Part shown: in pieces, positions 25,949 through 34,992 of the stretch
How the letters are laid out: every line of letters starts with the position of its first letter
How positions within the stretch are numbered: position 1 is the stretch's first letter
Source: Arthrobacter pigmenti
Lineage (GTDB): Bacteria; Actinomycetota; Actinomycetes; Actinomycetales; Micrococcaceae
Reading direction: 5' to 3'
Length of the DNA stretch: 64,000 nt
Assembly (NCBI RefSeq): GCF_011927905.1
Contig: NZ_JAATJL010000001.1
Span: 2,294,001 to 2,358,000, forward strand
Program-made: the position numbers and the translations under genes
The notes under the pieces: generated by a model
What the model was told of the DNA's origin: nothing
Seen by the model: the letters and a program-made list of their open reading frames with translations, nothing else
Databases searched by the model: none

Positions 25949-27343
25949 ATGAACGACGACGGCGCGTCGCTGGGCACCGCGATCGCGGCCGCTCCGGCTG
26001 GGGCGGCGGATCCATCCTCCCTTCCCGAAACCGCCGCTGAGACATCGGCGGACCGCCCCTGGCCCCTGCATGTGCTCTCCGAAAAGCTGAAGGCGCACAT
26101 CGAACGCGCTCCAGCCGCTTGGGTGGAGGGTCAGGTCATTGAACTCAACAAACGCGGGACCATGTGCTTTGTCACCCTGCGCGATATCGACGCCGAGATT
26201 TCCCTTTCCCTTACCGTGTGGGGGACGGTGATGGACCGGCTGTCAATACCGCTTGAGCGCGGTTCACGGGTGGTCGCACGTCTGAAGGCAGACTTCTGGG
26301 TGAAGTCAGGGCGGCTGTCCATGCAGGCCTGGGACATCCGCCCCGTCGGGTTGGGAGACCTGCTCGCCAGAATCGAGCGGCTGCGACAATCGCTCGCTGC
26401 CGAAGGCCTGTTCGCTTCCCACCGCAAGAAGCCGCTGCCGCTGCTGCCGCACCGGATCGGGCTCATCACAGGCCGTGATTCCGATGCCAAGAAGGACGTG
26501 CTGCGCAATGCACGCCTTCGCTGGCCCGCGGTCGAATTTGAGATCCGGGAAGTTGCTGTCCAGGGCGTGAGCGCTGTTTCCCAAATGCGCTCTGCCCTGT
26601 CGGAACTGGATCGGATGCCTGGCGTGGATGTCATCATCATTGCGCGCGGCGGAGGGTCTCTGGAGGACCTGCTGCCCTTCAGCAATGAGGACCTCGTGCG
26701 CGCCGTCAGTTCGGCCACCACTCCCATTGTCAGTGCGATCGGCCACGAAGCTGACCATCCGCTGCTCGACGACGTAGCGGACCTTCGGGCCTCAACGCCC
26801 ACCGATGCCGCCAAGCGCGTAGTGCCGGAGGTCACCGAGGAACTTCAGCGCATCAGGCAAGCCCGCACCCAGTTGTCCCGCTGCGTCGCGCAACTCGTAT
26901 CCCGCGAGTCAGAACGCCTCACCCATCTGCGTTCCCGGCCCGTCCTCGCCCAGCCCATCGGCATGGTGACTGTGCGCCACGAAGACCTGCTGCGGATCCG
27001 CAAGCGGATAACCACGGCGATGGACAGCGCGGTCGCGAGGGAAGCAGACCGTGTGCTTCACCTCCGGGCGCAGGTACGTTCACTATCCCCCCAAAACACG
27101 CTCGACCGCGGCTATGCCGTAGTTCAGACAGAAGACGGCAGCGTAGTCCGGGAGGCGGAAACCGTGGCTCCGAGCTCGATGTTGGCTATCAGGGTGGCCA
27201 GTGGCAGATTGGCTGCCCGCACCGTTGGCGTCGACGGTGCGCCCGGGCAACCCGGCATGTCGGCTCCTGAAACCAGCAGCAAGAAACGCCCGACCAAGAA
27301 ACGAGGCTCGGTGCGGCAAACAGAGAGTAAGGAACCAGAATGA
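25949..27343 (+). CDS. xseA: Exodeoxyribonuclease VII large subunit
   Basis: Catalytic subunit of the single-strand-specific nuclease used in repair. The 464 residues have an OB-fold N-terminal domain (WVEGQVIELNKRGTMCFVTLRD, about residues 50-72), the core GLITGRDSDAKKDVL and the conserved IIARGGGSLEDLLPFSNEDLVRA block, and a long helical region. The N-terminus MNDDGASLG is encoded by the recurrent 12-mer ACGACGACGGCG. GGGAGGA lies about 10 nt before ATG 25949. It overlaps xseB by 4 nt. Confidence 0.95.
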   Translation: MNDDGASLGTAIAAAPAGAADPSSLPETAAETSADRPWPLHVLSEKLKAHIERAPAAWVEGQVIELNKRGTMCFVTLRDIDAEISLSLTVWGTVMDRLSIPLERGSRVVARLKADFWVKSGRLSMQAWDIRPVGLGDLLARIERLRQSLAAEGLFASHRKKPLPLLPHRIGLITGRDSDAKKDVLRNARLRWPAVEFEIREVAVQGVSAVSQMRSALSELDRMPGVDVIIIARGGGSLEDLLPFSNEDLVRAVSSATTPIVSAIGHEADHPLLDDVADLRASTPTDAAKRVVPEVTEELQRIRQARTQLSRCVAQLVSRESERLTHLRSRPVLAQPIGMVTVRHEDLLRIRKRITTAMDSAVAREADRVLHLRAQVRSLSPQNTLDRGYAVVQTEDGSVVREAETVAPSSMLAIRVASGRLAARTVGVDGAPGQPGMSAPETSSKKRPTKKRGSVRQTESKEPE

Positions 27344-27603
27344 CCATCGATCCTTCACCTTCTGCAGGTGCTGGCCTGCCGCCGGTCTCCGAGCTGAGCT
27401 ACGAGGATGCCCGCGAACAACTGGTCAAGGTTGTCAGCCAGCTCGAAGCCGGAGGCGTCAGTCTTGAGCAGTCGCTCGCGCTATGGGAGCGCGGTGAAGA
27501 ACTTGCGGACCATTGCGAACAATGGTTGGAGGGAGCCCGGAAGCGCCTCGCCGCGGCCAGGAGTCAGCCGGAAGAGCAAGGCGGCTCCCAAACCCAGGCG
27601 TAG
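27340..27603 (+). CDS. xseB: Exodeoxyribonuclease VII small subunit
   Basis: Small helical partner of XseA, 87 residues. The family pattern YEDAREQLVKVVSQLEAGG, LEQSLALWERGEELA and the final helix are easy to see. It is translationally coupled to xseA by an ATGA overlap and converges with the polyphosphate kinase gene; a weak GGCCTGCA inverted repeat lies in the gap. Confidence 0.96.
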   Translation: MTIDPSPSAGAGLPPVSELSYEDAREQLVKVVSQLEAGGVSLEQSLALWERGEELADHCEQWLEGARKRLAAARSQPEEQGGSQTQA

Positions 27604-27703
27604 GGGGATACAACCAGGTGTCGGCCTGCAGCTCGGTACGCAGTGCACCAGACGAAGACTTATAGGTGCAGGCCTTCATCCAGGTTTGAAACACACCTAG
27701 CCT

Positions 27704-28558
27704 TCAGCTCGCCGCAAGTCTTGCTTTCTCGGCAGCCACATCGAAGGTGGCCTTTGGCCAGCTGAGTTGCATGCCGGTCAACACGTCGATCAGCAGTTGT
27801 TGAACCGCGATCCGCGCGTACCACTTCCGGTCGGCAGGCACTACAAACCAGGGAGCGTCGGGGCTGCTGGTGCGCTCGATCGCAGTCTGGTAGGCACGCT
27901 GGTACTCATCCCACAGCGCGCGCTCCTCAAGATCACCCGGGCTGTACTTCCAGTGTTTGTCCTTGCGTTCGAGCCGCTTGGAGAGTCGTTTCTTCTGCTC
28001 TTCCTTGCTCAGGTGCAGCATCACCTTGATCACGTGTGTCCCCGAGCTCACCAGCCCCGCCTCGAACTCCCGAATCTCCTCGTAGCGCTCTTCGATCACC
28101 GGAGGCGCCGCCAGCTTACGCACGCGTGCAATCAACACGTCCTCGTAATGCGATCGGTCGAAGACCCCGATCATGCCGGGACCCGGGAGCTCCTTCCTGA
28201 TCCGCCAGAGGAAATGGTGGCGCTTCTCCGCCGCTGTCGGGGACTTGAAGGCGTGATGGTGGACGCCCTGAGGATCCACGGCACCGACCACATGGCGGAC
28301 AATTCCGCCCTTACCCGCCGTGTCCATTGCCTGCAGAATCAGCAAAACCGAAATTTCACTCCCAAACCGGCTCTCTGCGAACAGCTTCTCCTGAAGCCCG
28401 GACAGTGCTTCGCGACCCGCAGCGAGCCGCGCCTGTCCAGCCTGCTTGCCGCCGTCGAACCCTGGTTTCGATGCAGGGTCCAGCTGATCCAGGCGGACAT
28501 CCGGCCCGGCAAGCAGCGCCTGGCTCGGGGAGACACTGAAATCAGGAACAACCTGCAT
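27704..28558 (-). CDS. Polyphosphate kinase 2 family protein (polyphosphate:nucleotide phosphotransferase)
   Basis: Transfers phosphate from polyphosphate to nucleotides. The 284-residue single-domain protein has Walker A QAMDTAGKGG, the following VDPQGVHHHAFKSP segment and Walker B DRSHYEDVL, and a lid-like RLERKDKHWKYSPGDLEER region. Which nucleotide (NMP or NDP) it accepts cannot be told from motifs here; the layout is like class III enzymes. A GGAGG ribosome site precedes ATG 28558. Confidence 0.9.
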   Translation of the reverse strand: MQVVPDFSVSPSQALLAGPDVRLDQLDPASKPGFDGGKQAGQARLAAGREALSGLQEKLFAESRFGSEISVLLILQAMDTAGKGGIVRHVVGAVDPQGVHHHAFKSPTAAEKRHHFLWRIRKELPGPGMIGVFDRSHYEDVLIARVRKLAAPPVIEERYEEIREFEAGLVSSGTHVIKVMLHLSKEEQKKRLSKRLERKDKHWKYSPGDLEERALWDEYQRAYQTAIERTSSPDAPWFVVPADRKWYARIAVQQLLIDVLTGMQLSWPKATFDVAAEKARLAAS

Positions 28559-28596
28559 TGGAACCTCCTGGTGCGGCGCGAATGGACACTACTGAA

Positions 28597-29814
28597 TCAG
28601 GGTTTGTACGTACTCAGGAACTCTGCGAGACGTCCGATCGCATCCTCGATGTCCTCAACGCTCGGCAGGGTAACCATCCGGAAGTGATCGGGATTGATCC
28701 AGTTGAACGCGGTTCCGTGGGAAATGAGAATCTTCTGCTGCTTCAGGAGATCCAGGGCGAACTTCTCATCGTCCTTGATCGGATAAACCTCTGGATCGAG
28801 CCGGGGGAAGAGGTAGAGCGCCCCCTGCGCCAACTCGCACGAGACACCGGGAATTGCGTTCAGCAACTGGTACGCCTTGTCTCGCTGCTGGCGCAAGCGT
28901 CCACCCGGGAGGATAAGGTCGTTGATGCTCTGGTAGCCGCCCAGAGCCGTCTGAATCGCGTGCTGTGCCGGGACATTGGCGCACAGGCGCATATTGGCCA
29001 GCAGATTGATGCCCTCAATGTAGTCGGCCGCCCGATGCTTCGGGCCGGAAATGGCCATCCAACCACTCCGGAACCCCGCGATCCGGTAGGCCTTGGACAG
29101 GCCGCTGTAAGTCAGGCACAGGACGTCGTCGCCGGTGACCGACGCGGCATTCACGTGGACGGCGTCGTCGTACAGGATTTTCTCGTAGATCTCGTCTGCA
29201 AAGATGATTAGGTCGTGGCGACGCGCGAGCTCGACAATCTGTTCGATGACCGCCCGCGGATAGACGGCCCCGGTCGGGTTGTTCGGGTTAATGAGGACAA
29301 TGCCGCGGGTCTGCGGGGTGATCTTGGATTCCAGGTCCTCGACATCCGGCCACCAGGAGTTGCTCTCATCGCAGAGATAGTGCACGGCGGTTCCGCCTGC
29401 GAGGCTCACCGAAGCGGTCCACAGCGGATAGTCCGGAGTGGGAACGAGGATTTCCTCCCCGTTGTTCAGCAACGCCTGCAGTGAGAGGGTGATGAGCTCG
29501 CTGACGCCGTTCCCAAGATAGACGTCGTCAACGTCAATATTCTGGATCCCGCGGCCCTGGTAGTACTGCACCACTGCTGTGCGGGCAGAAAAAATCCCGC
29601 GGGAATCGCTGTAGCCCTGCGCGTTGGGCAGGTGACGGATCATATCGACGAGGATGGCGTCGGGTGCTTCGAATCCGAACGGAGCGGGATTCCCGATATT
29701 CAGCTTGAGGATGCGGTGGCCTTCCGCCTCCATGTACTTCGCGTGCTCAAGCAGCGGCCCCCTGATGTCATAGAGGACGTTCTGGAGCTTATCGGATTGC
29801 TTGAATTCGGCCAT
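28597..29814 (-). CDS. alaA: PLP-dependent aminotransferase, alanine/aspartate type
   Basis: A 405-residue class I aminotransferase resembling AlaA (glutamate-pyruvate) and mycobacterial AspC. Seen in the sequence: KLNIGNPAPFGFEAPD, NPNNPTGAVYPR, FADEIYEKILYDDA and the PLP lysine in YSGLSKAYRIAGFRSGWM. The longest frame adds 47 N-terminal residues that do not look like the family; ATG 29814 (MAEFKQSDK) fits the usual length. It is separate from the betaine operon, which ends in a hairpin upstream. Confidence 0.9.
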   Translation of the reverse strand: MAEFKQSDKLQNVLYDIRGPLLEHAKYMEAEGHRILKLNIGNPAPFGFEAPDAILVDMIRHLPNAQGYSDSRGIFSARTAVVQYYQGRGIQNIDVDDVYLGNGVSELITLSLQALLNNGEEILVPTPDYPLWTASVSLAGGTAVHYLCDESNSWWPDVEDLESKITPQTRGIVLINPNNPTGAVYPRAVIEQIVELARRHDLIIFADEIYEKILYDDAVHVNAASVTGDDVLCLTYSGLSKAYRIAGFRSGWMAISGPKHRAADYIEGINLLANMRLCANVPAQHAIQTALGGYQSINDLILPGGRLRQQRDKAYQLLNAIPGVSCELAQGALYLFPRLDPEVYPIKDDEKFALDLLKQQKILISHGTAFNWINPDHFRMVTLPSVEDIEDAIGRLAEFLSTYKP

Positions 29815-29830
29815 CAATAAAGGATGCCAC

Positions 29831-29900
29831 AGCCCGGGCCCGCCCAGCCGCATTGTGATCAAGCGCATGCTGATCAAGCGCGGCTGGGCAGACCCGGGCT
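29831..29900. terminator. Terminator after the betaine-type ABC operon
   Basis: Nested arms AGCCCGGG (29831-29838) with CCCGGGCT (29893-29900), and GCCCAGCCGC (29842-29851) with GCGGCTGGGC (29880-29889). The loop contains a direct repeat of TGATCAAGCGC. It lies directly after the binding-protein stop at 29909. Confidence 0.85.
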
Positions 29901-29908
29901 GGTGTTTG

Positions 29909-30886
29909 CTACTCCCCTGCCAGGCCCTTTTCCTCGAGCCAGTCGGCTGCGGCATCTGCGGGGTTGCGCTTCTCGTCGCCGCTGACCTCGCGGTTGAGGT
30001 CGATCAGGTCCTCGGTGGTGAGAACGCCGGATACCTCATTGAGCACAGCGCGCGCTTCTTCACCCACGGTGTCCAGGTTGACCAGTGGAACCACCTGCTG
30101 GGCAATGAAGTTATTCGCCGGATCTTCCAGCACCACCAGGTCGTTATCCGCGATCGATGGCGTGGTGGTGTAGATGTCGGCCACCTGGATGGTGTCGTTC
30201 AACAGCGCTTCCAGTGTCACCGGCCCGCCGCCGTCGTTGATTGCCTCGAAGGACTCCGGCACGCAGCCGTAGTTCTCCTCCAGCCCGGGCAGGCCGTAGG
30301 CCCGCTCGGAGAAGGTGCTCGGGGCACCGATAACCAGTTGGTCGCACACCTCGGCCATGTCCTCGATGGAGGTCAGCCCGTACTCTTCCGCGGTGGCCGC
30401 AGTGACCACCATGGCGTCCTTGTTCTCGGCCTCCGCCGCTTCCAGTACGCCCAGATTGACGTCCGGGGTCTCGGCCGCGAGGGCGTCGGGCAGTGCCGTC
30501 ATGATGTCTTCCGCGGATTCCGCGGTTGCCTCGGCGTCCAGGAACAGCAGCAGGTTTCCGCTGTAGTCGGGGATGATGTCGACCGATCCGTCCACGAGTG
30601 CCTGGTAGTAGATTTCGCGCGAACCGATGTTCAGCTGGGTGCTGGCTTCAATCCCGGCACCGTTGAGTGCGCCCGCATAGATCTCGGCGATGATCTGGCT
30701 CTCCGGGAAATCGGCGGAACCGATGACCAGCGGCTCACCGCTGCCTTCGCCGCCGCCGTCGTTCCCGCCGCCTCCCTGGGGGTCCGAGTTCGCTCCGCAG
30801 GCTGTCATGGCCAGCGCGGCAGTCAGCCCGGCGGCCAGTCCCAGCATGCGGCGCCGAACGGGGCGCCCGGTTGTTGGATTACTCAT
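29909..30886 (-). CDS. Substrate-binding lipoprotein, glycine betaine/choline/quaternary amine type
   Basis: Last gene of a four-gene ABC importer. The 325-residue precursor has a twin-arginine-like start (RPVRRRMLG) and lipobox MTAC near residue 30, then a Gly/Asp-rich linker. The domain has OpuAC features: GSADFPESQIIAEIYAGAL, DIIPDYSGNLL, and VADIYTTTPSIADNDLVVLEDP. The ligand is likely glycine betaine, choline or carnitine for osmoprotection. ATG 30886 overlaps the upstream permease stop by 4 nt and has AAGGAGG before it. Confidence 0.9.
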   Translation of the reverse strand: MSNPTTGRPVRRRMLGLAAGLTAALAMTACGANSDPQGGGGNDGGGEGSGEPLVIGSADFPESQIIAEIYAGALNGAGIEASTQLNIGSREIYYQALVDGSVDIIPDYSGNLLLFLDAEATAESAEDIMTALPDALAAETPDVNLGVLEAAEAENKDAMVVTAATAEEYGLTSIEDMAEVCDQLVIGAPSTFSERAYGLPGLEENYGCVPESFEAINDGGGPVTLEALLNDTIQVADIYTTTPSIADNDLVVLEDPANNFIAQQVVPLVNLDTVGEEARAVLNEVSGVLTTEDLIDLNREVSGDEKRNPADAAADWLEEKGLAGE

Positions 30887-31632
30887 GTTGTTCCTCCTTG
30901 TGCACTGACGTGGGCGTCCTGCCCACCTGTCTTTGTTGGTCCTGCCGGGCTGCGCGTTGTGCGCAGGCCGGGAGATACAGCAAATCGTTGGAGCAGCGCC
31001 ATCAGGCCGTCCACAGCCACCGCAACGACGGCGATAACCACGGCGCCGCCGAAAAGACGTCCGTTATCGCGCAATTGGGTACCTTCGATCAGGAAGACAC
31101 CCAGCCCACCGAGATTGATGAAGGCGACGACGGCGGCGGTCGCCACCACCTGCAGCACAGCCGCCCGAAAACCGCCGAGGATCACCTGCAGCCCGTTGGG
31201 CAGTTCCACCCGGAACAGGACCTGCAGTTCGGTCATGCCCATGCTGCGTGCCGCGTCCACCGTTGCGGGATTCACCGAAGCGATGCCCGAATAGACGCCC
31301 GCGAGGATCGGCGGAATCGCAAGCAGCACCAGCGCCCAGATCGGCGGCATCAGGCCGAGGCCCGCGAGCAGCACGAACAGGATCAGGACGCCGAGCGTGG
31401 GCAGGGCGCGCAGAATTCCAACACCCGAGACGATGACGACGCGTCCCTTCCCGGTGTGTCCCACCACGAGCCCGATCGGCACCGCGATCGCTGCCGCGAT
31501 CAGGATGGTCAGTGCCGTGTAGCCAAGGTGCTCCACGATGCGGATCGGGATTCCTCCGGCACCGTTCCAGTTCGCAGGGAAGGTGAGCCACTCGTACATC
31601 TGCACGAGGAGGTTGGAACTCGAGTAGTCCAT
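30883..31632 (-). CDS. Permease of the quaternary amine ABC importer (second)
   Basis: A 249-residue membrane protein with about five helices and the coupling loop VDAARSMGMTELQVLFRVELPNG. It follows the paired permease with a 1-nt TGATG overlap and runs into the binding-protein gene with a 4-nt overlap, so the transporter is made as a coupled unit. Confidence 0.9.
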   Translation of the reverse strand: MDYSSSNLLVQMYEWLTFPANWNGAGGIPIRIVEHLGYTALTILIAAAIAVPIGLVVGHTGKGRVVIVSGVGILRALPTLGVLILFVLLAGLGLMPPIWALVLLAIPPILAGVYSGIASVNPATVDAARSMGMTELQVLFRVELPNGLQVILGGFRAAVLQVVATAAVVAFINLGGLGVFLIEGTQLRDNGRLFGGAVVIAVVAVAVDGLMALLQRFAVSPGLRTTRSPAGPTKTGGQDAHVSAQGGTT

Positions 31633-32345
31633 CAGTACACCCCGCCCGCTCTTGAAGCGTCGGACCCCAGATTTGCATCTGCTGTCACCTGCATTGGATC
31701 GTCGGAGACCTTCGCACGGCGCGTCCAGGGCGTGAGCACGCGTTCAAGGACCACGAGCATAAGGTCCATGACCAGCGCGAGCAGCAGCGTCACGATGATG
31801 CCGATGACTATCTCGGTTGGGAAGTTGCGGTTCAGCCCGTCGGTGAACAGTGTGCCGAGGCTGGGGATACCGATGAGCGCACCCACGCTCACAAGCGAAA
31901 TGTTGGTTACCGAGATGACGCGCAGTCCGGCGATCAGGACGGGGATCGAGAGCGGTAGGTCAACGGTCAGGAAGCGACGCACGGGTGTGAAACCCATGGC
32001 CACCGCCGCCTGCCGGACGCCGTCGTCGATGGAATTCAGGGCATCCAGCGTGGAGCGGACCAGCAGCGCGACTGCGTAGATGGTGAGCGCGACGATCACG
32101 TTCACCGGGTCCAGCACCTGTGTGCCGAGGATGAGCGGCAGCAGGACGAACATGGCCAGCGACGGAATCGTGTACAGCAGGGCCGACGTCGTGAGGATGG
32201 CTCCGGCGAGCGGCTTGCTGAGGCGCGCAAGTTGCGCAACCGGTATGGCGACGGCCACCCCGAACACCAGCGGCAGGATTGCCTGGACCAGGTGAAGTCC
32301 GGTCAGCTCCGCGATGTAGGAGAAATTATCCAGGAACCACTCCAT
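31632..32345 (-). CDS. Permease of the quaternary amine ABC importer (first)
   Basis: A 237-residue membrane protein. The coupling loop is GVRQAAVAMGFTPVRRFLTVDLPLS. The longest frame adds 16 residues, but ATG 32345, one base after the ATPase stop, starts with the typical MEWFLDNFSYIAELTGLHL. The heterodimer of this and the next permease is usual for OpuC-like systems. Confidence 0.9.
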   Translation of the reverse strand: MEWFLDNFSYIAELTGLHLVQAILPLVFGVAVAIPVAQLARLSKPLAGAILTTSALLYTIPSLAMFVLLPLILGTQVLDPVNVIVALTIYAVALLVRSTLDALNSIDDGVRQAAVAMGFTPVRRFLTVDLPLSIPVLIAGLRVISVTNISLVSVGALIGIPSLGTLFTDGLNRNFPTEIVIGIIVTLLLALVMDLMLVVLERVLTPWTRRAKVSDDPMQVTADANLGSDASRAGGVY

Positions 32346-32346
32346 G

Positions 32347-33516
32347 TCACACCGCCGTGTCGTGGTCGGCGCGGCCCCGGTCCAGGCGTGCATCCTCGAT
32401 AAGCTCGAGCACCTCCGCCGAACGGACGACGCCGAGTACCCGGCCGTCGTCGTCGACAGTGACGCCTAGGCCCGACGGCGCCGACAGCGCCGCGTCCAGC
32501 GCGCGGCGCAGCGAGTCGCCCTTGCGGTAGAGCGAACCGCCGGGCACCACGTCGGCCAGCGAGCGGATGTTCTGCCGGGTCGCGCGGGGTACCCAGCCGT
32601 GCGGCCGGCCGTCGTCGTCGACTGCCAGGGTCCAGGAGGATCCGACGTCGACGTTCGGATCAGCAAGCCGGCTCACCCGCACGGTCTCAACCGGGTGCAC
32701 GGCTACGTTGTCCCCCTCCTGGAACGAGAGGCGACGGAAGCCGCGGTCCCGTCCAACGAAACCCGCCACGAAGTCATCCACCGGAGCGCGCAGGATCTCC
32801 TCGGGTGCCGCGTACTGGGCCAGCCGGCCGCCGGTGGCGAAGACGGCCACCTTGTCACCAAGCACGGTGGCCTCGTCAATATCATGGGTAACGAAGACGA
32901 TGGTCTTTGCTAGGTCCCGCTGGAGGCGCAGCAGCTCCTCCTGCAGTTCGTGCCGCACCACGGGGTCGACGGCGCTGAACGGCTCATCCATGAGCAGGAT
33001 CGGCGGATTGGCTGCGAGCGCCCGCGCGACGCCAACCCGCTGCTGCTGGCCGCCCGAGAGCTGGCTGGGGTACCGCTTGCCCAGCGCGGAGGCGAGTCCG
33101 ACGACGTCCAGCAGTTCCGAGGCGCGCCTGCGTGCATCCGCCTTAGGCACTCCGTTGAGGCGTGGGACGGTGGCGATGTTGTCGATCACCGAGCGATGCG
33201 GCAACAGGCCTGAGGACTGCATCACGTAGCCCATGGAGCGGCGCAGTTCGGCTGCCTTCTGCTGCCCGACGTCCTGGCCGTCGACGACGATGGATCCCGA
33301 CGTCGGCTCCACCATCCGGTTGATCATGCGCAGTGACGTGGTCTTTCCGCAGCCCGATGGGCCGACGAACACCGTGATGGCACCGCGGTCGATGTCCATG
33401 CTGAGGCTCTCGACCGCGGCGACGCCGCCGGCGTACTGCTTGGTCACGTTTTCGAACCGGATCATCGCGCCGGACCGGCCGCGGTTCGCCGCAGTACCTC
33501 GTGCTTGGTCGGTCAT
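32347..33516 (-). CDS. ATPase of the quaternary amine ABC importer, with CBS-type tail
   Basis: A 389-residue energising subunit, OpuCA/ProV-like. Walker A GPSGCGKTTSLRMI, Q-loop MQSSGLL, signature LSGGQQQRVGVARAL, Walker B ILLMDEPFSAVD, and switch histidine FVTHD are all intact. Residues about 250-380 hold two similar segments (VDDDGRPHGWV and VDDDGRVLGVV) typical of the CBS pair that senses ionic strength in osmoregulated transporters. First gene of the operon; 235 bases without a gene precede it, ending at the rsgA terminator. Confidence 0.93.
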   Translation of the reverse strand: MTDQARGTAANRGRSGAMIRFENVTKQYAGGVAAVESLSMDIDRGAITVFVGPSGCGKTTSLRMINRMVEPTSGSIVVDGQDVGQQKAAELRRSMGYVMQSSGLLPHRSVIDNIATVPRLNGVPKADARRRASELLDVVGLASALGKRYPSQLSGGQQQRVGVARALAANPPILLMDEPFSAVDPVVRHELQEELLRLQRDLAKTIVFVTHDIDEATVLGDKVAVFATGGRLAQYAAPEEILRAPVDDFVAGFVGRDRGFRRLSFQEGDNVAVHPVETVRVSRLADPNVDVGSSWTLAVDDDGRPHGWVPRATRQNIRSLADVVPGGSLYRKGDSLRRALDAALSAPSGLGVTVDDDGRVLGVVRSAEVLELIEDARLDRGRADHDTAV

Positions 33517-33696
33517 GGACGTGGCCTTTCGTCGATAGGAAGCCGGATCGCGGCCGGACCTTCGCGATTGTTGTGCGCCGGAGCGATACGGAAGCGCTCG
33601 CGCTCAGGGCTTGGTGTTGTTGAGTCTAGCCATGCGTTCGCGGCAAACAAGCGGATGTATGGCTCATCACGGCACATTAGTCACGAATCGTTAAGA

Positions 33697-33710
33697 GGGA
33701 ACCGGTTCCC
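33697..33710. promoter_or_regulatory. 14-bp perfect palindrome upstream of the betaine-type operon
   Basis: GGGAACCGGTTCCC overlaps the base of the rsgA terminator stem and lies about 180 nt upstream of the ATPase start. A regulator site is possible, but nothing shows it binds a protein. Confidence 0.35.
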
Positions 33711-33750
33711 CCCCCTGTGGTGCCCATGGGTCGGGCACCACAGGGGGGGG
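33708..33750. terminator. rsgA terminator
   Basis: A perfect 18-bp stem: eight C followed by TGTGGTGCCC (33708-33725), against 33733-33750, with a 7-nt loop. It begins 1 nt after the rsgA stop. Confidence 0.93.
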
Positions 33751-33751
33751 T

Positions 33752-34819
33752 TCAGTCCTCCCTGAAGCGGTTCCGATAGTCCTTCGCCATCGCCGCCTCC
33801 TTCACCACTTTGTGGAAGGACCTGGCATGGCGGCGCTGTTCAGCGACGCTCTGCCGACGGTGAAGACTGGCCAGCTCCCGTTCCATCTTCCGGTAGCTCA
33901 ACCAACGCCGCTCCTCCAGGTTCCCGGAAACGATTGCCTCCTGAACGGCGCATCCCGGCTCACGGTCGTGCGCACAGTCCCTGAACCTGCACAGCGGAAA
34001 CAGCTCTTCGATATCCCCGAAGACCGCCTCGAGGCCCGCCTCGGCGTCCCAAAGCGCGAAGCCGCGGACGCCGGGTGTGTCCATCAGAACCGAACCGTTC
34101 CCGAACGGTATGAGTTCCCGCGACGTGGTGGTGTGCCTACCCTTCCCGTCGCCGGACCGTACATCACCGGTGTCCTGCACCTCCGATCCGACCAGCGCGT
34201 TGATCAGCGTTGACTTGCCGGCACCCGAGGGCCCGAGCAGCGCCAGCGTGTTGCCGGTACCGACCCGCGCCTGCAGGGCATCAAGGCCGTCGCCGGACTC
34301 AGCCGAGGTGGTGAAGACCTCGACACCGCGGGCACGTTCCACGGTCTGGGCAACCACTTCGTCGAAGCGGTTGCTCAGGTCGGCCTTGGTCAGGATGACG
34401 ATCGGCACCGCCCCCGAATCCCACGCGGCAACAAGCGTCCGCTCGAGCCGGTTGGTGGAGAGTGGGCGATCGATGGGAACCACCACGCCCACAAGGTCGA
34501 TGTTGGCGCCCAGCACCTGCACATCGGCCAGCGGGTCGTGCGCTTTCTTCCGCTGCAGTGTGGAGCTGCGCGGAAGGAGGCCGACGACGGCGGGTGGCGC
34601 CGCGCCGTCGTCGTTGGTAAGGGCCACCCAATCGCCCGTGACTTCAGCGCCGTCACTCAAGGCGTGCACCGGCCCGGAGTCGGTAGCGAGCAGCACCCGC
34701 CCCCGATCCGACCGGATCACCCGGGCAGGTACGGACGCGGATGTGCCAGTGGCTGGAAAACGAAAGGAAAAGAGACCGCGAATGCGATCGGTGAAACCGT
34801 AATCGGTAAGAGTATGCAA
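33752..34819 (-). CDS. rsgA: Ribosome small-subunit-dependent GTPase A
   Basis: Circularly permuted GTPase that checks late 30S assembly. In the 355 residues the OB-like N-domain is followed by G4 LTKADLS, then GPSGAGKSTLINAL (G1), DTPGVRGF (G3) and a zinc-binding knuckle CRFRDCAHDREPGC. A TTG start at 34819 is used with GAGGA 7 nt before it. The OB loop carries TNDDGAAPPAVVG, encoded by a DNA inverted repeat with the ACGACGACGGCG motif at 34582-34614. A 24-codon micro-ORF precedes it. Confidence 0.94.
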   Translation of the reverse strand: MHTLTDYGFTDRIRGLFSFRFPATGTSASVPARVIRSDRGRVLLATDSGPVHALSDGAEVTGDWVALTNDDGAAPPAVVGLLPRSSTLQRKKAHDPLADVQVLGANIDLVGVVVPIDRPLSTNRLERTLVAAWDSGAVPIVILTKADLSNRFDEVVAQTVERARGVEVFTTSAESGDGLDALQARVGTGNTLALLGPSGAGKSTLINALVGSEVQDTGDVRSGDGKGRHTTTSRELIPFGNGSVLMDTPGVRGFALWDAEAGLEAVFGDIEELFPLCRFRDCAHDREPGCAVQEAIVSGNLEERRWLSYRKMERELASLHRRQSVAEQRRHARSFHKVVKEAAMAKDYRNRFRED

Positions 34820-34865
34820 CGAAAGGTCCTCTGATGGGGCCTTCCGCGCGGACGGCGGCTGAAGC

Positions 34866-34940
34866 CTAGCGCATCCGGTGGAAGGCGAAGTTCATGGGGT
34901 GTGTGGCTGGAGAAACGGCAGCGACAATGACCTTGTTCAT
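34866..34940 (-). CDS. 24-residue micro-ORF upstream of rsgA
   Basis: Reads MNKVIVAAVSPATHPMNFAF followed by HRMR. It has the best ribosome binding site in the region, AGGAGG with 7-nt spacing (complement at 34948-34953), and ends 46 nt before rsgA on the same strand, 52 nt after the Nudix gene. It could be a leader peptide controlling rsgA or a small protein in its own right. The coding call rests on the Shine-Dalgarno sequence and the position alone. Confidence 0.55.
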   Translation of the reverse strand: MNKVIVAAVSPATHPMNFAFHRMR

Positions 34941-34992
34941 GACTTCACCTCCTGTACTTCGGTTTGCGCCCATCGGAAATCGGGCGGATTCC

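Noticed and set aside
27616-27698. Weak inverted repeat (GGCCTGCA/TGCAGGCC) between xseB and the polyphosphate kinase gene
   Set aside because: The 36-nt loop and 8-bp arms are too weak to call a terminator with confidence.
29801-32079. Two long + strand frames (497 and 402 codons) opposite the betaine-type ABC operon
   Set aside because: The minus strand encodes four coupled transporter genes with full motifs; the + frames are by-products.
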